The notes under the pieces were generated by a model. It had not been told where the DNA came from. It made no database searches and saw only the letters and a list, made by a program, of their open reading frames with translations. Below, piece by piece: positions 26,468 to 35,364 of a DNA stretch of 64,000 nucleotides. Each line of letters begins with the position of its first letter. Within the stretch, counting starts at the first letter, position 1. The position numbers were made by a program, and so were the translations under genes. Source of the stretch: Sphingomonas sp. OK281 (lineage in GTDB: Bacteria; Pseudomonadota; Alphaproteobacteria; Sphingomonadales; Sphingomonadaceae); the NCBI RefSeq assembly GCF_900115295.1, contig NZ_FOVZ01000001.1, positions 1,302,001 through 1,366,000 on the forward strand, in the 5' to 3' direction.

Positions 26468-27467
26468 GACGCCTCCCGATGCCATAATAATAGAGCAGCC
26501 ACGCCGCGAGCATCGCCGCGCCGATGATTACGCGCGTCACGTCGCCGGTCACGACCTGACGACCGACGCCCTCGAGGATCGCCGCGACTGCGAGCATCAG
26601 CACGACGCCCGCCGTGGCAACCGCGGCGGTGCGACCGGCGGCGACCACCGCTTCCATCCGTTCCTGCCTGCCGGGAAAGGCGATGGCGGTGCCGATCCGC
26701 ATCCCGGCCGCACCGGCGATCATGACCGCGAACAATTCGGTCGTGCCGTGGATCGCCAGCCAGGCCAGGAAGTTCGGGCCCAGCCCCTTGCCGGCGAACA
26801 CCGCGATCATCGCGCCCAGCATCAGCCCGTTGTAGAAGATCAGCAGAGCGGTCGGCACGACGAAGGCGAACCCGAGTGCGAAGGCGAAGATCGCGATCTG
26901 TGCGTTATGGCCGAACAGGAAGCTCGCGAAGACGCCCAGCCCGTCGTCTTTGCTATGGTACAGCGTCGCACGCAGCGATTCCACCGACGCACCGGGATCG
27001 CGGCCGCCCGCCAGTCCCTGGGGTACGATCCCTGAATACCAGGACGGATCGGCACGGACGAGCATATAGGCCGCGACTGCGCCCGCGAGCGTCAGGAACG
27101 CCATGACCAGCGTCTCGCGCCACAGGGAGGCAACCGCACTCGGCCACCCCTTGGTGAAGAACCGCGCCAGGTCTCTCCACGCCGAATCCGAGACACCGTA
27201 GAGCTGGAAGTAGGCGCGTGCGCACAATTGCTCGAGATATGCGATCAGCGCCCGATCGAGCGACGTCTCACGCGCGACCGACAAGGACGACAGCGTGGAC
27301 CGGTATAGCAGCGGCAGGGCCAGCAGATCGTCGTCGGACAGCACACGGACCGAGCGCTTCTCGATCCGCGTGAGGAGGTACTCCAACCGATTCCAGTCCA
27401 CCTCATGCGCGGCGCGGAAGCGGCTGGCGTTGAGCAGCGGCGCTGCGATATCGACGAACGCGCTCAC
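26445..27467 (-). CDS. SpoIIM-like (DUF95) multi-pass membrane protein
   Basis: A 340-residue protein. A soluble N-terminal part (about 1-105) is followed by about five to six membrane segments, with GGRDPGASVESLRATLYHSKDDGLGVFASFLFGHNAQIAIFAFALG and FLAWLAIHGTTELFAVMIAGAAGMRIG typical of the stage II sporulation protein M/DUF95 family. In non-sporulating bacteria this family is found beside MoxR and DUF58 genes. It starts with GTG, overlapping the DUF58 stop (GTGA). Function in this setting is not established. Confidence 0.88.
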   Translation of the reverse strand: MSAFVDIAAPLLNASRFRAAHEVDWNRLEYLLTRIEKRSVRVLSDDDLLALPLLYRSTLSSLSVARETSLDRALIAYLEQLCARAYFQLYGVSDSAWRDLARFFTKGWPSAVASLWRETLVMAFLTLAGAVAAYMLVRADPSWYSGIVPQGLAGGRDPGASVESLRATLYHSKDDGLGVFASFLFGHNAQIAIFAFALGFAFVVPTALLIFYNGLMLGAMIAVFAGKGLGPNFLAWLAIHGTTELFAVMIAGAAGMRIGTAIAFPGRQERMEAVVAAGRTAAVATAGVVLMLAVAAILEGVGRQVVTGDVTRVIIGAAMLAAWLLYYYGIGRRHAYRSPD

Positions 27468-28774
27468 AACAGGCTCCTACGCTTGAGGTCGATATAGCCT
27501 TCGACCAACCGCTCGGCGACTTGGTCGTACGGGCTCTCGATGACGTGGACGCCCAGCCGGCGCAGCCGCAGCAGCACCAGCCGCCGATCGCGGAGCAATG
27601 CCGCCGCCGTCACCGCGCGGGTCACGTCGGCGGCCCGTTCGGGCGCACGGTCGACGATCGTCTCCAGTTCGTCGTCGCGCAGGACGACGATCAGCACGAG
27701 ATGGGTCTTGCGCAGGCGTGCGACCGCCTGGACCATGAAGTCGGCGGAAATCGGATCGGTGAATTCGGTGAACAGCACGATCATCGATCGCCGCGTCAGC
27801 CGCGCAGCCAGAGTGGTCAGTGCAAAGGTGTAGTTGGTCTCGTCGCCACTATAGTCGATGCCGGCGGCGAGGTGCTGAAGCTCGGTAAAGGCGCTCGCCC
27901 CGCCGATGAAGCCGCCGGCTATGCGCGGACGGGAATCGAACGCATGGAGCGCGACCCGATCACCCAGCTTCAGGGCAAGCCACCCGGTCAGCAGCGCCGC
28001 CGATACCGCGCGATCGACACGCGGGATGCCGCCGACCGGTTCCGACATCTGCCGGCCGGAGTCGACCGCGAAGACGATCTGGCTGTTGCGTTCGGTCCGG
28101 TATTCCTTGGCATAGAGCTTCATATGCCGAGCGGACTGTTTCCAGTCGATCGCGCGCCGGTCCACGCCCGATCGGAACTCGACCAGCGCGTCGAAGTCGG
28201 TACCGTCGCCGCGGTCGCTTTGCGCCAACAGACCCTGCACCGCATGGCGCTGGAACATCTCCGCGCCCTGCCGACGCACCGCCTCGATATCGGGCAGGAT
28301 CGGCAGTTTCCGGTCCCCGTCGATCCGCGCCTGACGCCACGTCAGACCAAGCGGTCCCGCCCAGCGCACCCAGATCGTACCGAGCCGCGCCGTTCCGCGC
28401 CGCAATGGCGTCAGCACGATCGTGCCGGTTCCCCGACCCGCCTCCAGCGCGACGTCCAGCGGCGCGGCATCGGCAAACGCCAGCAAGGGGTCGGGCGCCA
28501 GCGCCACCTGCACCGCGCTTACAGCTCGACGTGCATCGACCTCGATCGTGATCGGCACTGTCAGGGTAACACCGACCGCCGCCGACCGCGGCAGCACCAG
28601 CATGGCACTCGTCCCTGCACGGCCGAGCACCGCATCGGCGAACACGAGCGTGAGCACGGCGAGCGGCCAGCCTAGCCCCGCATACCAGGTCGCCGGAAAC
28701 AGCATCGCAACCAGCAGCGTGACCGGCACGCCGATCGCCGCCGCCAGCACTGCCATGCGGGTCGGATAGATCAA
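27464..28774 (-). CDS. DUF58 domain protein
   Basis: A 436-residue protein with two N-terminal membrane segments (about 5-50), an extracytoplasmic-type beta region (about 60-150), and a DUF58 domain containing [51 protein letters not shown], the recognisable core that leads into a vWA-like fold. DUF58 proteins are the usual partners of MoxR AAA ATPases. The start is TTG at 28774 overlapping the MoxR stop (TTGA); the ATG at 28756 is an alternative. It is the fourth gene of a six-gene coupled operon. Confidence 0.9.
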   Translation of the reverse strand: MIYPTRMAVLAAAIGVPVTLLVAMLFPATWYAGLGWPLAVLTLVFADAVLGRAGTSAMLVLPRSAAVGVTLTVPITIEVDARRAVSAVQVALAPDPLLAFADAAPLDVALEAGRGTGTIVLTPLRRGTARLGTIWVRWAGPLGLTWRQARIDGDRKLPILPDIEAVRRQGAEMFQRHAVQGLLAQSDRGDGTDFDALVEFRSGVDRRAIDWKQSARHMKLYAKEYRTERNSQIVFAVDSGRQMSEPVGGIPRVDRAVSAALLTGWLALKLGDRVALHAFDSRPRIAGGFIGGASAFTELQHLAAGIDYSGDETNYTFALTTLAARLTRRSMIVLFTEFTDPISADFMVQAVARLRKTHLVLIVVLRDDELETIVDRAPERAADVTRAVTAAALLRDRRLVLLRLRRLGVHVIESPYDQVAERLVEGYIDLKRRSLL

Positions 28775-29727
28775 CGTGGCGCCTCGATCGTCTCGATGAT
28801 CTGCGCGACGACGTCCTCGATCGCCCGCCCGCCGATCTCCGCCGCGGGCGACAGGATCAACCGGTGGCGCAGCAATGCGGGCGCCAGTGCCTTGACGTCG
28901 TCCGGAATAACGAAGTCGCGGCCGTCCAATGCCGCCCGTGCCCGCGCGGCCCCGGCCAGCATCGCACCCGCCCTTGGCGAAGCACCGCTTTCCAGGTCGG
29001 CCACGCCCCGCGTGCCGCGGACCAGTGCGACGATATAGTCGATGACCTCGTCCACCAGCCGCACATTCGCGACCGCCTTGACCGCCGCATCGATCGTCGC
29101 CGCGTCGGCGCGCGCCTCGACGCCCCAGTCCGCAGGCGACATCGCGGTCGACCGCGCGCCATGGTCCGCAACGATCCGGCGTTCCTCCTCCGCGGTCGGA
29201 TAGGACACGGCCTGCTTGAACAGGAACCGGTCGAGCTGCGCCTCGGGCAGCGGATACACGCCTTGCTGTTCGATCGGGTTCTGCGTCGCGACGACGGTGA
29301 AGCGATTGCTCAGCGCCAGGCTCTCGCCGTCGATCGTGACGGTGCGCTCCTGCATCGCCTCGAGCAATGCCGCCTGCGTCTTGGGCGAGGTGCGGTTGAT
29401 CTCGTCCGCCAGCAGCAATTCGGTGAAGATCGGGCCCCGCGTGAGCGTGAACGTCGACGTCTGGAAGTTGAACAAATTCGCGCCGATGATATCGCCCGGC
29501 ATCAGGTCCGGCGTGAACTGGATACGACCGAAGTCCAGCCCGATCGCTTTTGCAAACGCGTGGGCGAGCAACGTCTTGGCCGTACCCGGCGGCCCTTCCA
29601 GCAGGATATGCCCGCCGGCGAACAGTGCGACCAGCAGCAGGTCGACGGTGGCGTCGTGGCCGATCACGGCCTTGCCGATCTCGGCGCGTATCGCCTGCCC
29701 GAGTGCCTGAACCTCTTCTACCGTCAC
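28771..29727 (-). CDS. MoxR-family AAA+ ATPase
   Basis: A 318-residue MoxR ATPase: Walker A GPPGTAKT (about 48-55), Walker [10 protein letters not shown], sensor [20 protein letters not shown], and a C-terminal lid with [21 protein letters not shown]. MoxR proteins act as chaperone-like remodelers together with vWA/DUF58 partners. I chose the GTG at 29727: AGGAG lies 8 bases upstream and the codon overlaps the stop of the DUF4350 gene as GTGA, like other junctions in this operon. An ATG at 29748 is the alternative. Confidence 0.92.
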   Translation of the reverse strand: MTVEEVQALGQAIRAEIGKAVIGHDATVDLLLVALFAGGHILLEGPPGTAKTLLAHAFAKAIGLDFGRIQFTPDLMPGDIIGANLFNFQTSTFTLTRGPIFTELLLADEINRTSPKTQAALLEAMQERTVTIDGESLALSNRFTVVATQNPIEQQGVYPLPEAQLDRFLFKQAVSYPTAEEERRIVADHGARSTAMSPADWGVEARADAATIDAAVKAVANVRLVDEVIDYIVALVRGTRGVADLESGASPRAGAMLAGAARARAALDGRDFVIPDDVKALAPALLRHRLILSPAAEIGGRAIEDVVAQIIETIEAPR

Positions 29728-30947
29728 TGTGTCTTCTCCTGTTGCCATCGGTACAGCGCCTGCGCTGCGGCTAGCATGTCGGCGCGATGCTCGGCGTTAC
29801 CCGCGTCGGCAACCAGCGTGCTGAACCGCGTTGTCCCCCCGAGATTGTCGAGATAGCGATCGGCTTCGTCGTCCGTCAGTCCAACGGGAACGCCGAAGAT
29901 CGTCCGCGCGCGCTCGCGGATCACCACGGCATAGCGCCCGCCCAGCATCCCTTCGCGCCCCGCCTTGCGGACGATCATCGCGCTGTTGTCGATCAACGCG
30001 GTCTTGCCGAACGCGATCGCCCGCGTGCGCGGTCGGGCCGCACCGAAGCGGACCAGCGCCTGCCATCCGACCAGCGCCAGCGCCGCGACGATCGCCAGCG
30101 TCATCGCGAGGAACGGCGGTTCGAAGGCGAGCTTCAACGGGCTGCGTGCCAGACCCAGCCCGTTCAGCGTCACGTCGAACGCGATGCCGCGCGCGCCGGT
30201 AGAATTGACGAAATCGAGCAGGTCCAGCGCCGCGCGGGCATGATCCAGCCGACGAATGCCGTGATTGTTGAGCAGGTCGGGGTCCGTAAGGACGTACGTA
30301 CTGGTGCGACGGATTTGCCCCAACACGATCCGCCCCACATCGTCGGTGATCAGCGGTATCAGCGCCGCCGAGGTGACCGCCCGCAACGGCCGCGGCGCCG
30401 ACACCGCGAGCGACGACGGTGCCCAGCGGACCGGGTGCAGCGGGCGCGCGCCGCTCGGTCGGCGGGTCACCTTCAGCACCGTCGCAGGGGCGAGGACGCC
30501 GGCGGGGTCGAACGCCGGCAGCAGTCCGCCGACGTCCACCCAGCCGCTCGTCTGGTCATCCGCGATCGTCGCCCATTTCGGCAGCACGATCAGCGTCGCC
30601 CGGCCGCGTCGCGCCGCCATGAACTTGCCCATGGCAACCGCGCCATGCTCCGGCGTCGCGATGACTAGGTCTTCGGTCTTCCAGCCATCCTCCGCCCGGA
30701 GCACCCGGGGGTGGCGCCCGGTCGCACGCGCCAGTTCGACGATACCGGCATATCCGGTCGCAGCGTTGGACAGGGCATGCGAACCGGCATTCCGCCCCGA
30801 GTTCAGATCGGGCGCATAGGCCCCCAACAGCAGCGAGCCAGCGAAACCGATCAGGCCGATGATCAGCAGCAGGGCCACCGTCAGGGGGGCGAATACCCGG
30901 TCCGCACTCCCCGTACGGCTGACTCCCACCTCGCTCACGCGTGCCAC
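29724..30947 (-). CDS. DUF4350 domain membrane protein
   Basis: A 407-residue protein with an N-terminal membrane segment (about 20-45), a periplasmic DUF4350-type region (about 60-270, including [25 protein letters not shown]) and another membrane segment near 285-305 ([17 protein letters not shown]), followed by a cytoplasmic tail. DUF4350 proteins occur in MoxR/DUF58 operons and have no proven function. Translation starts at GTG, overlapping the DUF4129 gene by 13 bases. Confidence 0.82.
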   Translation of the reverse strand: MARVSEVGVSRTGSADRVFAPLTVALLLIIGLIGFAGSLLLGAYAPDLNSGRNAGSHALSNAATGYAGIVELARATGRHPRVLRAEDGWKTEDLVIATPEHGAVAMGKFMAARRGRATLIVLPKWATIADDQTSGWVDVGGLLPAFDPAGVLAPATVLKVTRRPSGARPLHPVRWAPSSLAVSAPRPLRAVTSAALIPLITDDVGRIVLGQIRRTSTYVLTDPDLLNNHGIRRLDHARAALDLLDFVNSTGARGIAFDVTLNGLGLARSPLKLAFEPPFLAMTLAIVAALALVGWQALVRFGAARPRTRAIAFGKTALIDNSAMIVRKAGREGMLGGRYAVVIRERARTIFGVPVGLTDDEADRYLDNLGGTTRFSTLVADAGNAEHRADMLAAAQALYRWQQEKTQ

Positions 30948-31702
30948 CGCTTGGGCAGTGCCAGGTCGGCATAAGCCGTGCGAGCCGTCTGCCAGTCCGC
31001 GTCCGTAACCAGGCGTCCGCCGAACACGCTGCGCTCGACCAGCACGGCGATGCTCGCGAACAACGGACGGACCGCCGCCGGCAACAGCGGCGCCGACGCG
31101 AGTTCGCGGCTAGTCAACGACGGTCGTCGCAGCGCCGGACGACGCTGAGCGATGTCGTCGATCGCATGGAACAGCAGATAGTGGATGGCCTCGGCATGAC
31201 TGCCCTCCCCAGCGAGCCGGTCCGCCTCGCGCAACCATGCCCGGGCCGGCGCCGCATCGGGCATCCAATCGTCCTGATCGACGTCCGACGTCGGGCTGGC
31301 GGGCCGCCGTCGCGCGGGAAGACGCCATTCGCCCGACCGGATGCGCTCGACGACCATCCAGACCACTGCCGCCGCGATACCCACCAATAGGGTCCACAGC
31401 AGGATCCGCGCATAGGGCGCGTCGGGCATGAGGTTCGAAATCCACCGCAACAGCCGCCCGATCGGCCTGAACAGGTCGGCGAGCCAGCGTCCCAGCGTCT
31501 TCAGCCATTCCGGTGGCTCGGGTGGCACCGGCGGGCGGGTCAGAGTGAACTGGATCGACGGGTCGGCACGCAAGGCGGCATGGGCCGCAGCCAGCCGATC
31601 GGCCGCCGCCGCTGGATCATGTCCTGAAAACCCGATGGCACCCTCCCAGCGATCCGCCGCTGTTCCCGAACTGAGACTTAGCCGGATCGGCCACCGGTGC
31701 AA
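30935..31702 (-). CDS. DUF4129 domain membrane protein
   Basis: A protein of about 255 residues, first gene of the minus-strand MoxR operon. A single membrane segment (about 118-138, ILLWTLLVGIAAAVVWMVV) follows an amphipathic region, and the C-terminal part contains ARAWLREADRLAGEGSHAEAIHYLLFHAIDDIAQRRPALRRPSLTSRELA, the DUF4129 signature. The frame opens with TTG at 31702 (HRWPIRLSL), 84 bases from the divergent membrane-protein gene; the exact start is uncertain. Function unknown, but always found in this kind of cluster. Confidence 0.8.
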   Translation of the reverse strand: MHRWPIRLSLSSGTAADRWEGAIGFSGHDPAAAADRLAAAHAALRADPSIQFTLTRPPVPPEPPEWLKTLGRWLADLFRPIGRLLRWISNLMPDAPYARILLWTLLVGIAAAVVWMVVERIRSGEWRLPARRRPASPTSDVDQDDWMPDAAPARAWLREADRLAGEGSHAEAIHYLLFHAIDDIAQRRPALRRPSLTSRELASAPLLPAAVRPLFASIAVLVERSVFGGRLVTDADWQTARTAYADLALPKRWHA

Positions 31703-31785
31703 TCCGCCATTCGTGCGACAGGATCGACTGGACAGCGGATAGTTCGCTTGCCACCATCATCAACAGGGACTTTGGGGGAAAGACA

Positions 31786-32610
31786 ATGGCCGGCCACACT
31801 ACCGTCGAGACGGGCGTCGCGACGAGCCGTGGAATTTCCGTGGGCAACGTCTTTGGGCGCAGCGCGAACGTCATCAAGGCCAATCCGCTTGCGACGCTCG
31901 GCACTAGCTTTGCCTTGATAGCGTTGCCGCAACTGCTGCTTGCCCAGATTGGCCTGGGCGCGGCGGTGTTCCAGAACGTCCGCGAAGGGCTGTATGCGCT
32001 GGCCGGACTCTACGGAATCATCGTCGGTTTGCTGTGGCTGATCGCCAGCGGGGCACTGGTTCAGGCGACGATCGCGCATGACCAGGGCAGACCCGCGAAC
32101 CCGCGTGAGATGCTGCAGGTCGGGGTTGCGCGATGCCTGCCGCTATTGGCGGTCTACCTGCTGCTCCTGCTTGGCGTATGGGCAGGTACGATCTTCCTCG
32201 TCGTGCCGGGGATCATGCTCGCGGTGATGTGGTCGGTATCCCTGCCCGCGATCGTAGCGGAGCGTCCGGGCGTGTTCGGTGCCTTTGGTCGTAGCCGCGC
32301 CCTGACCAAGGGCGCGCGGTGGCACGTGTTCGGTATCCTGCTGCTGGCGTGCGTCATCTACCTGCTCGCCTCGGTGGTGATCGGTGTCGCGAGCGTGGCC
32401 GGCTATGGCTCCTTGGGCGCCCTCACGGGCAGCGGCCAGTTACGGATGCCGATGCCGGCGCAGCCTTCGTTTGTCGTCCAATTGCTGCAATCGATCGTCA
32501 CTACCGTGATGCTGACCTGGTTCACGACGGTCGGCGCGTCGCTCTTCATCGAACTGCGTGACTGGAAGGAAGGCCCCGACGCCGACCGGCTTGCCGACAT
32601 CTTCGCCTGA
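31786..32610 (+). CDS. Multi-pass membrane protein (glycerophosphoryl diester phosphodiesterase membrane-domain type)
   Basis: A 274-residue protein with about six hydrophobic segments. ISVGNVFGRSANVIKANPLATLGTSFALIALP, VVPGIMLAVMWSVSLPAIVAERPG and AFGRSRALTKGARWHVFGILLL match the small membrane family often labelled 'glycerophosphoryl diester phosphodiesterase membrane domain' or YciC-like. The GGGGGAAAG site before ATG 31786 supports the start. It is divergent from the MoxR operon and may share its regulation. No enzymatic domain is attached. Confidence 0.75.
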   Translation: MAGHTTVETGVATSRGISVGNVFGRSANVIKANPLATLGTSFALIALPQLLLAQIGLGAAVFQNVREGLYALAGLYGIIVGLLWLIASGALVQATIAHDQGRPANPREMLQVGVARCLPLLAVYLLLLLGVWAGTIFLVVPGIMLAVMWSVSLPAIVAERPGVFGAFGRSRALTKGARWHVFGILLLACVIYLLASVVIGVASVAGYGSLGALTGSGQLRMPMPAQPSFVVQLLQSIVTTVMLTWFTTVGASLFIELRDWKEGPDADRLADIFA

Positions 32611-32796
32611 GCCAACGAGTATGCTGTGGCGCCTGTGAGCGAACGGACGACCCGATTGCGGACATTCCCTGCTGATACAGATTTCCCAATCTAGGCCGTT
32701 CATTCACCGGCATCGGCGCCAACCATAAATGGAAACGGCCGCTTTACCCTCTCCGATGTACGCTGCAGCGCTAACTCGACACGGTGGAGATGTGCG

Positions 32797-33428
32797 ATGG
32801 GGCACTCGTCGTTAGATCCAGCTTTTCATGAACTCCGCCCCCGGAATGAGGGCCTTGTACGGGGCGCAAAGTGCGCCCTCAAACCTCTGCAAGTTTGGCC
32901 CATCCGATTTTGGCTTGACCAACACCGGCGCCTCCGGGACCGAGCGCTTTTCGACTTTGCGATCGATAGCAAGTTGCGCGGCTGCGCCGTTGTCAAGGTG
33001 CGCATCGGTGACATAGTCGCCGGCGACCGGATCAGGGATCGCGCCGTGGTAGTGCAGCAGAAGACCAAACGCCCGGTCCAGTCCGAATTATCGAGCCAAC
33101 CCGCAAGACCCTGCTCGCTTGGCTTGAGCGTCGCGGCGGCACCTTGAACGACTTCGTTTTTCCAAGCCGTAACGACTATATGGGGCCCATGAGCACGAGG
33201 CAGTATGCCCGCCTCGTTCGCGAGTGGATCATCGGTATCGGCCTCCAGGCCGAGGATTGCGGCACTCACTCGCTTCGACGCACGAAGGCATCGACCATCT
33301 ATAAGGCGACGGGAAACCTACGAGCGGTGCAGATCCTCCTCGGTCATGCGAAGATTGAGAGTACGGTGCGCTACCTTGGCGTTGATGTCGAAGACGCGTT
33401 GGAGCTATCAGAGCGGACGGAGGTCTGA
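32797..33428 (+). pseudogene. Tyrosine recombinase (small integrase), frameshifted
   Basis: Two frames together encode one small integrase of about 210 residues. The 5' frame (from ATG 32797) reads GHSSLDPAFHELRP ... FDFAIDSKLRGCAVVKVRIGD ... VVVQQKTKRPVQSEL with the first catalytic Arg in KLRGC. Coding then jumps frame near 33091-33096, where one missing base in TCGAG would restore the reading GAG CCA ACC. The 3' frame gives LAWLERRGGTLNDFVFPSRN ... THSLRRTKAS ... LLGHAKIESTVRYLG, carrying the HxxR, His and Tyr catalytic positions. A sequencing error could mimic this. No attachment site is evident. Confidence 0.82.
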
Positions 33429-33491
33429 CGCAATCGACTCCGTTCTGGCCATTCGGACCGCTCCGCCTGCATTCCGTCTTCGAACGCTCGT

Positions 33492-33917
33492 TCATTCGGA
33501 TTGAGAAGGATCGTCATCGAGCGTAGCGACTCCCATCAACGGATGCATGACGAAGGTCCAGCCGTCGCCGCCGACAATCATAAGGCGCAGCGATTGACGA
33601 TCTGCCGTGCCCAGCAGCGATGCCGCTCCTGACGAAGCCGGCAATGTGACCGCCCTACCATCCTGAAGAATGCCGGTTGCCCAGCCACGCCGTCCACTGC
33701 GGATTTCGTTGGCAAGGCGCTCCAGCGCCGTCTCGAGCGCGGTGCGCGCACGTTTTCCTGTAGCCCATGCATAGCCCCCTGGCCGCAATTCCAGCGGTGC
33801 TACTAAGGGTTGGCTCGGGACCGGAGACGGCTGTGTGACGACACGGCGGGATTTTTCCTTCGGGTTATCAAGAGGACGCACACCCTCCATACTCATCATG
33901 CGCGCAAACTCATCCAT
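33492..33917 (-). CDS. Hypothetical protein
   Basis: A 141-residue protein with no recognised family. AAGGAAC just upstream of ATG 33917 supports translation. It has a polar N-terminal part (about 1-45) with proline-rich segments and a C-terminal half with short beta-like stretches (GWATGILQDGRAVTLP, LMIVGGDGWTFVMHPLMGVATL). There is no signal peptide or membrane segment. It lies just downstream of the integrase remnant, on the opposite strand, so it may be part of an inserted segment. Confidence 0.5.
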   Translation of the reverse strand: MDEFARMMSMEGVRPLDNPKEKSRRVVTQPSPVPSQPLVAPLELRPGGYAWATGKRARTALETALERLANEIRSGRRGWATGILQDGRAVTLPASSGAASLLGTADRQSLRLMIVGGDGWTFVMHPLMGVATLDDDPSQSE

Positions 33918-34145
33918 CGCTGTTCCTTCAGTGGTAGCGCCCGGAGCGCATGAGTTTGATCACTGGTTCCTAACCTAATGGATAGCCGAGACACGGAAAA
34001 CTGCGAATGAGATGCTGGCCGTCGAGCGCAGAAACAAGACCCACTCATCTTAGGCTGGCTCAGACAACAGCTTATGGAATGGCACGCCTCGAGGCTGGCC
34101 ACAGGTGACCAAGCTATGGCAGAATTTGCTTTTTTCTAACCCGAA

Positions 34146-34940
34146 CTAGCGGATTGCGAGCTGCGTCGCCAACCCGCGCGGAGTGATCGTCATAATGCCG
34201 TCCTCAATCGTCACGCGTCCCAAGCGCGCGATCTCGGTTTGTCCGAGCAGCGTATACGGAATGCCGGGCTGGCCGATGCGCATCGTCATACGCCCCAGGC
34301 TCTGGCCGCCGATCTCGACCGATGCGACGCGCGCTACGCCGACCCGGGTGTAGCCGCCGATACCGACCGCCACCTCCTCGCGCTGCACGGTACGGTCGGC
34401 ACCGGTCTTGCGCGCGTCTTCCGCCGAGAGGATGCTGTAGGCCGCCCCGGTGTCGATGATGGCACGGATGGGTACGCCGTTGATCATCATCGACGCTACG
34501 AAGTGCCCGCCCCAGGGATCGCGATTGATGCGCAGGACGCGTGGCGTCGCGAGAGCGACCGGCTCGTCGAGGTCGGCGAGATCGACCTCGATGCGGGGTA
34601 CGGTCGGTGGCGTGTACGCCACCACGGCGACAGTCGCGCGCTGCGGCTCGATGCACGTGACGATGGTCCGCGACAGCACGTGACCCTCGCCGTCCTCGTC
34701 CGTAGTCTCAGTAGTAGTAATCGCCGCCATGCCAGGCGTCCCCTCACCCCCGTGCCATAGGGCATCGACGACCCGAGTACGTCCATTGATCGTAGTAACG
34801 GTGCGCACGGTGTTTGCGGGAACGTCCTGCATCTGTCCCCCGATCTCGACGCGGACCTGGGCGGCTGCGGGTGTTGCGGCGAGCGCAGACGCAAGGGCGA
34901 TCGCGATTGCCGGTGCATGGACGGTTGCTCTGGTAGCCAT
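34146..34940 (-). CDS. Retropepsin-like aspartic protease (clan AA), exported
   Basis: A 264-residue protein with a signal peptide (about 1-27, ending AATPAAAQ). The C-terminal half (about 140-260) is a retropepsin-like aspartyl protease domain: GVPIRAIIDTGAAYSIL with catalytic Asp at about 163, followed by VGIGGYTRVGVARVASVEIGGQSLGRM and YTLLGQTEIARLGRVTIEDG. Bacterial proteins of this kind are single-lobed and act as dimers. The ATG at 34940 is preceded by GAGGGAGA. The middle region (40-135) is unassigned. Its targets are unknown; it lies near an EnvZ/OmpR-like pair but is not clearly in the same operon. Confidence 0.8.
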   Translation of the reverse strand: MATRATVHAPAIAIALASALAATPAAAQVRVEIGGQMQDVPANTVRTVTTINGRTRVVDALWHGGEGTPGMAAITTTETTDEDGEGHVLSRTIVTCIEPQRATVAVVAYTPPTVPRIEVDLADLDEPVALATPRVLRINRDPWGGHFVASMMINGVPIRAIIDTGAAYSILSAEDARKTGADRTVQREEVAVGIGGYTRVGVARVASVEIGGQSLGRMTMRIGQPGIPYTLLGQTEIARLGRVTIEDGIMTITPRGLATQLAIR

Positions 34941-35364
34941 CGTCTCCCTCGTTTTTTCGTCTCGTTTTCTCGTCCAGGGACATTCGTCCCTGAGGATCAA
35001 CGAGATTTTAACGTCCGTTCGTTTACATCCGGTTAGCGTGCGCGGCCGGGGCGCGATGCGTCTTGTGTATCTGCACAGGTTGATAAGGGGACCGCGCTCA
35101 GCGCCGTTCGCCCTGCAGCAGCATCCGGTCCGGCGAACCGAGTAAGTGTCGTTGATCCGGAATCGGCGACGAGGTGACCCATAAGCGGTCACTCAACGGC
35201 CAATTTCCTATTCCCAACTCCGGTTTGTGTGGACTTATCGTCACGGCAAACGAATGCCAGTCGTTGGCCACGATACGGCAAGCACGCTGGCTGTTCCAAG
35301 GTGTTTGAACGCCACCCGATTGACACGGTCGGTTTGGTGAATTGCGGGGCTTGGTCACCCGACG
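34941..35364. other. 424-base gap with a leader hairpin upstream of the protease gene
   Basis: Reading toward the protease gene, a hairpin at 34975-34992 (CAGGGAC, loop, GTCCCTG, seven paired bases) lies about 35 bases before the ATG. The intervening leader is A-rich on the coding strand. It is not followed by a U tract on either strand, so it is not a typical terminator and may be an untranslated-leader structure. The rest of the gap shows no gene. Confidence 0.4.

Noticed and set aside
34975..34992. Hairpin considered as a terminator for the histidine-kinase or protease transcripts.
   Set aside because: The T-rich stretch is on the wrong side for either direction, and the hairpin is in the 5' leader of the protease gene.
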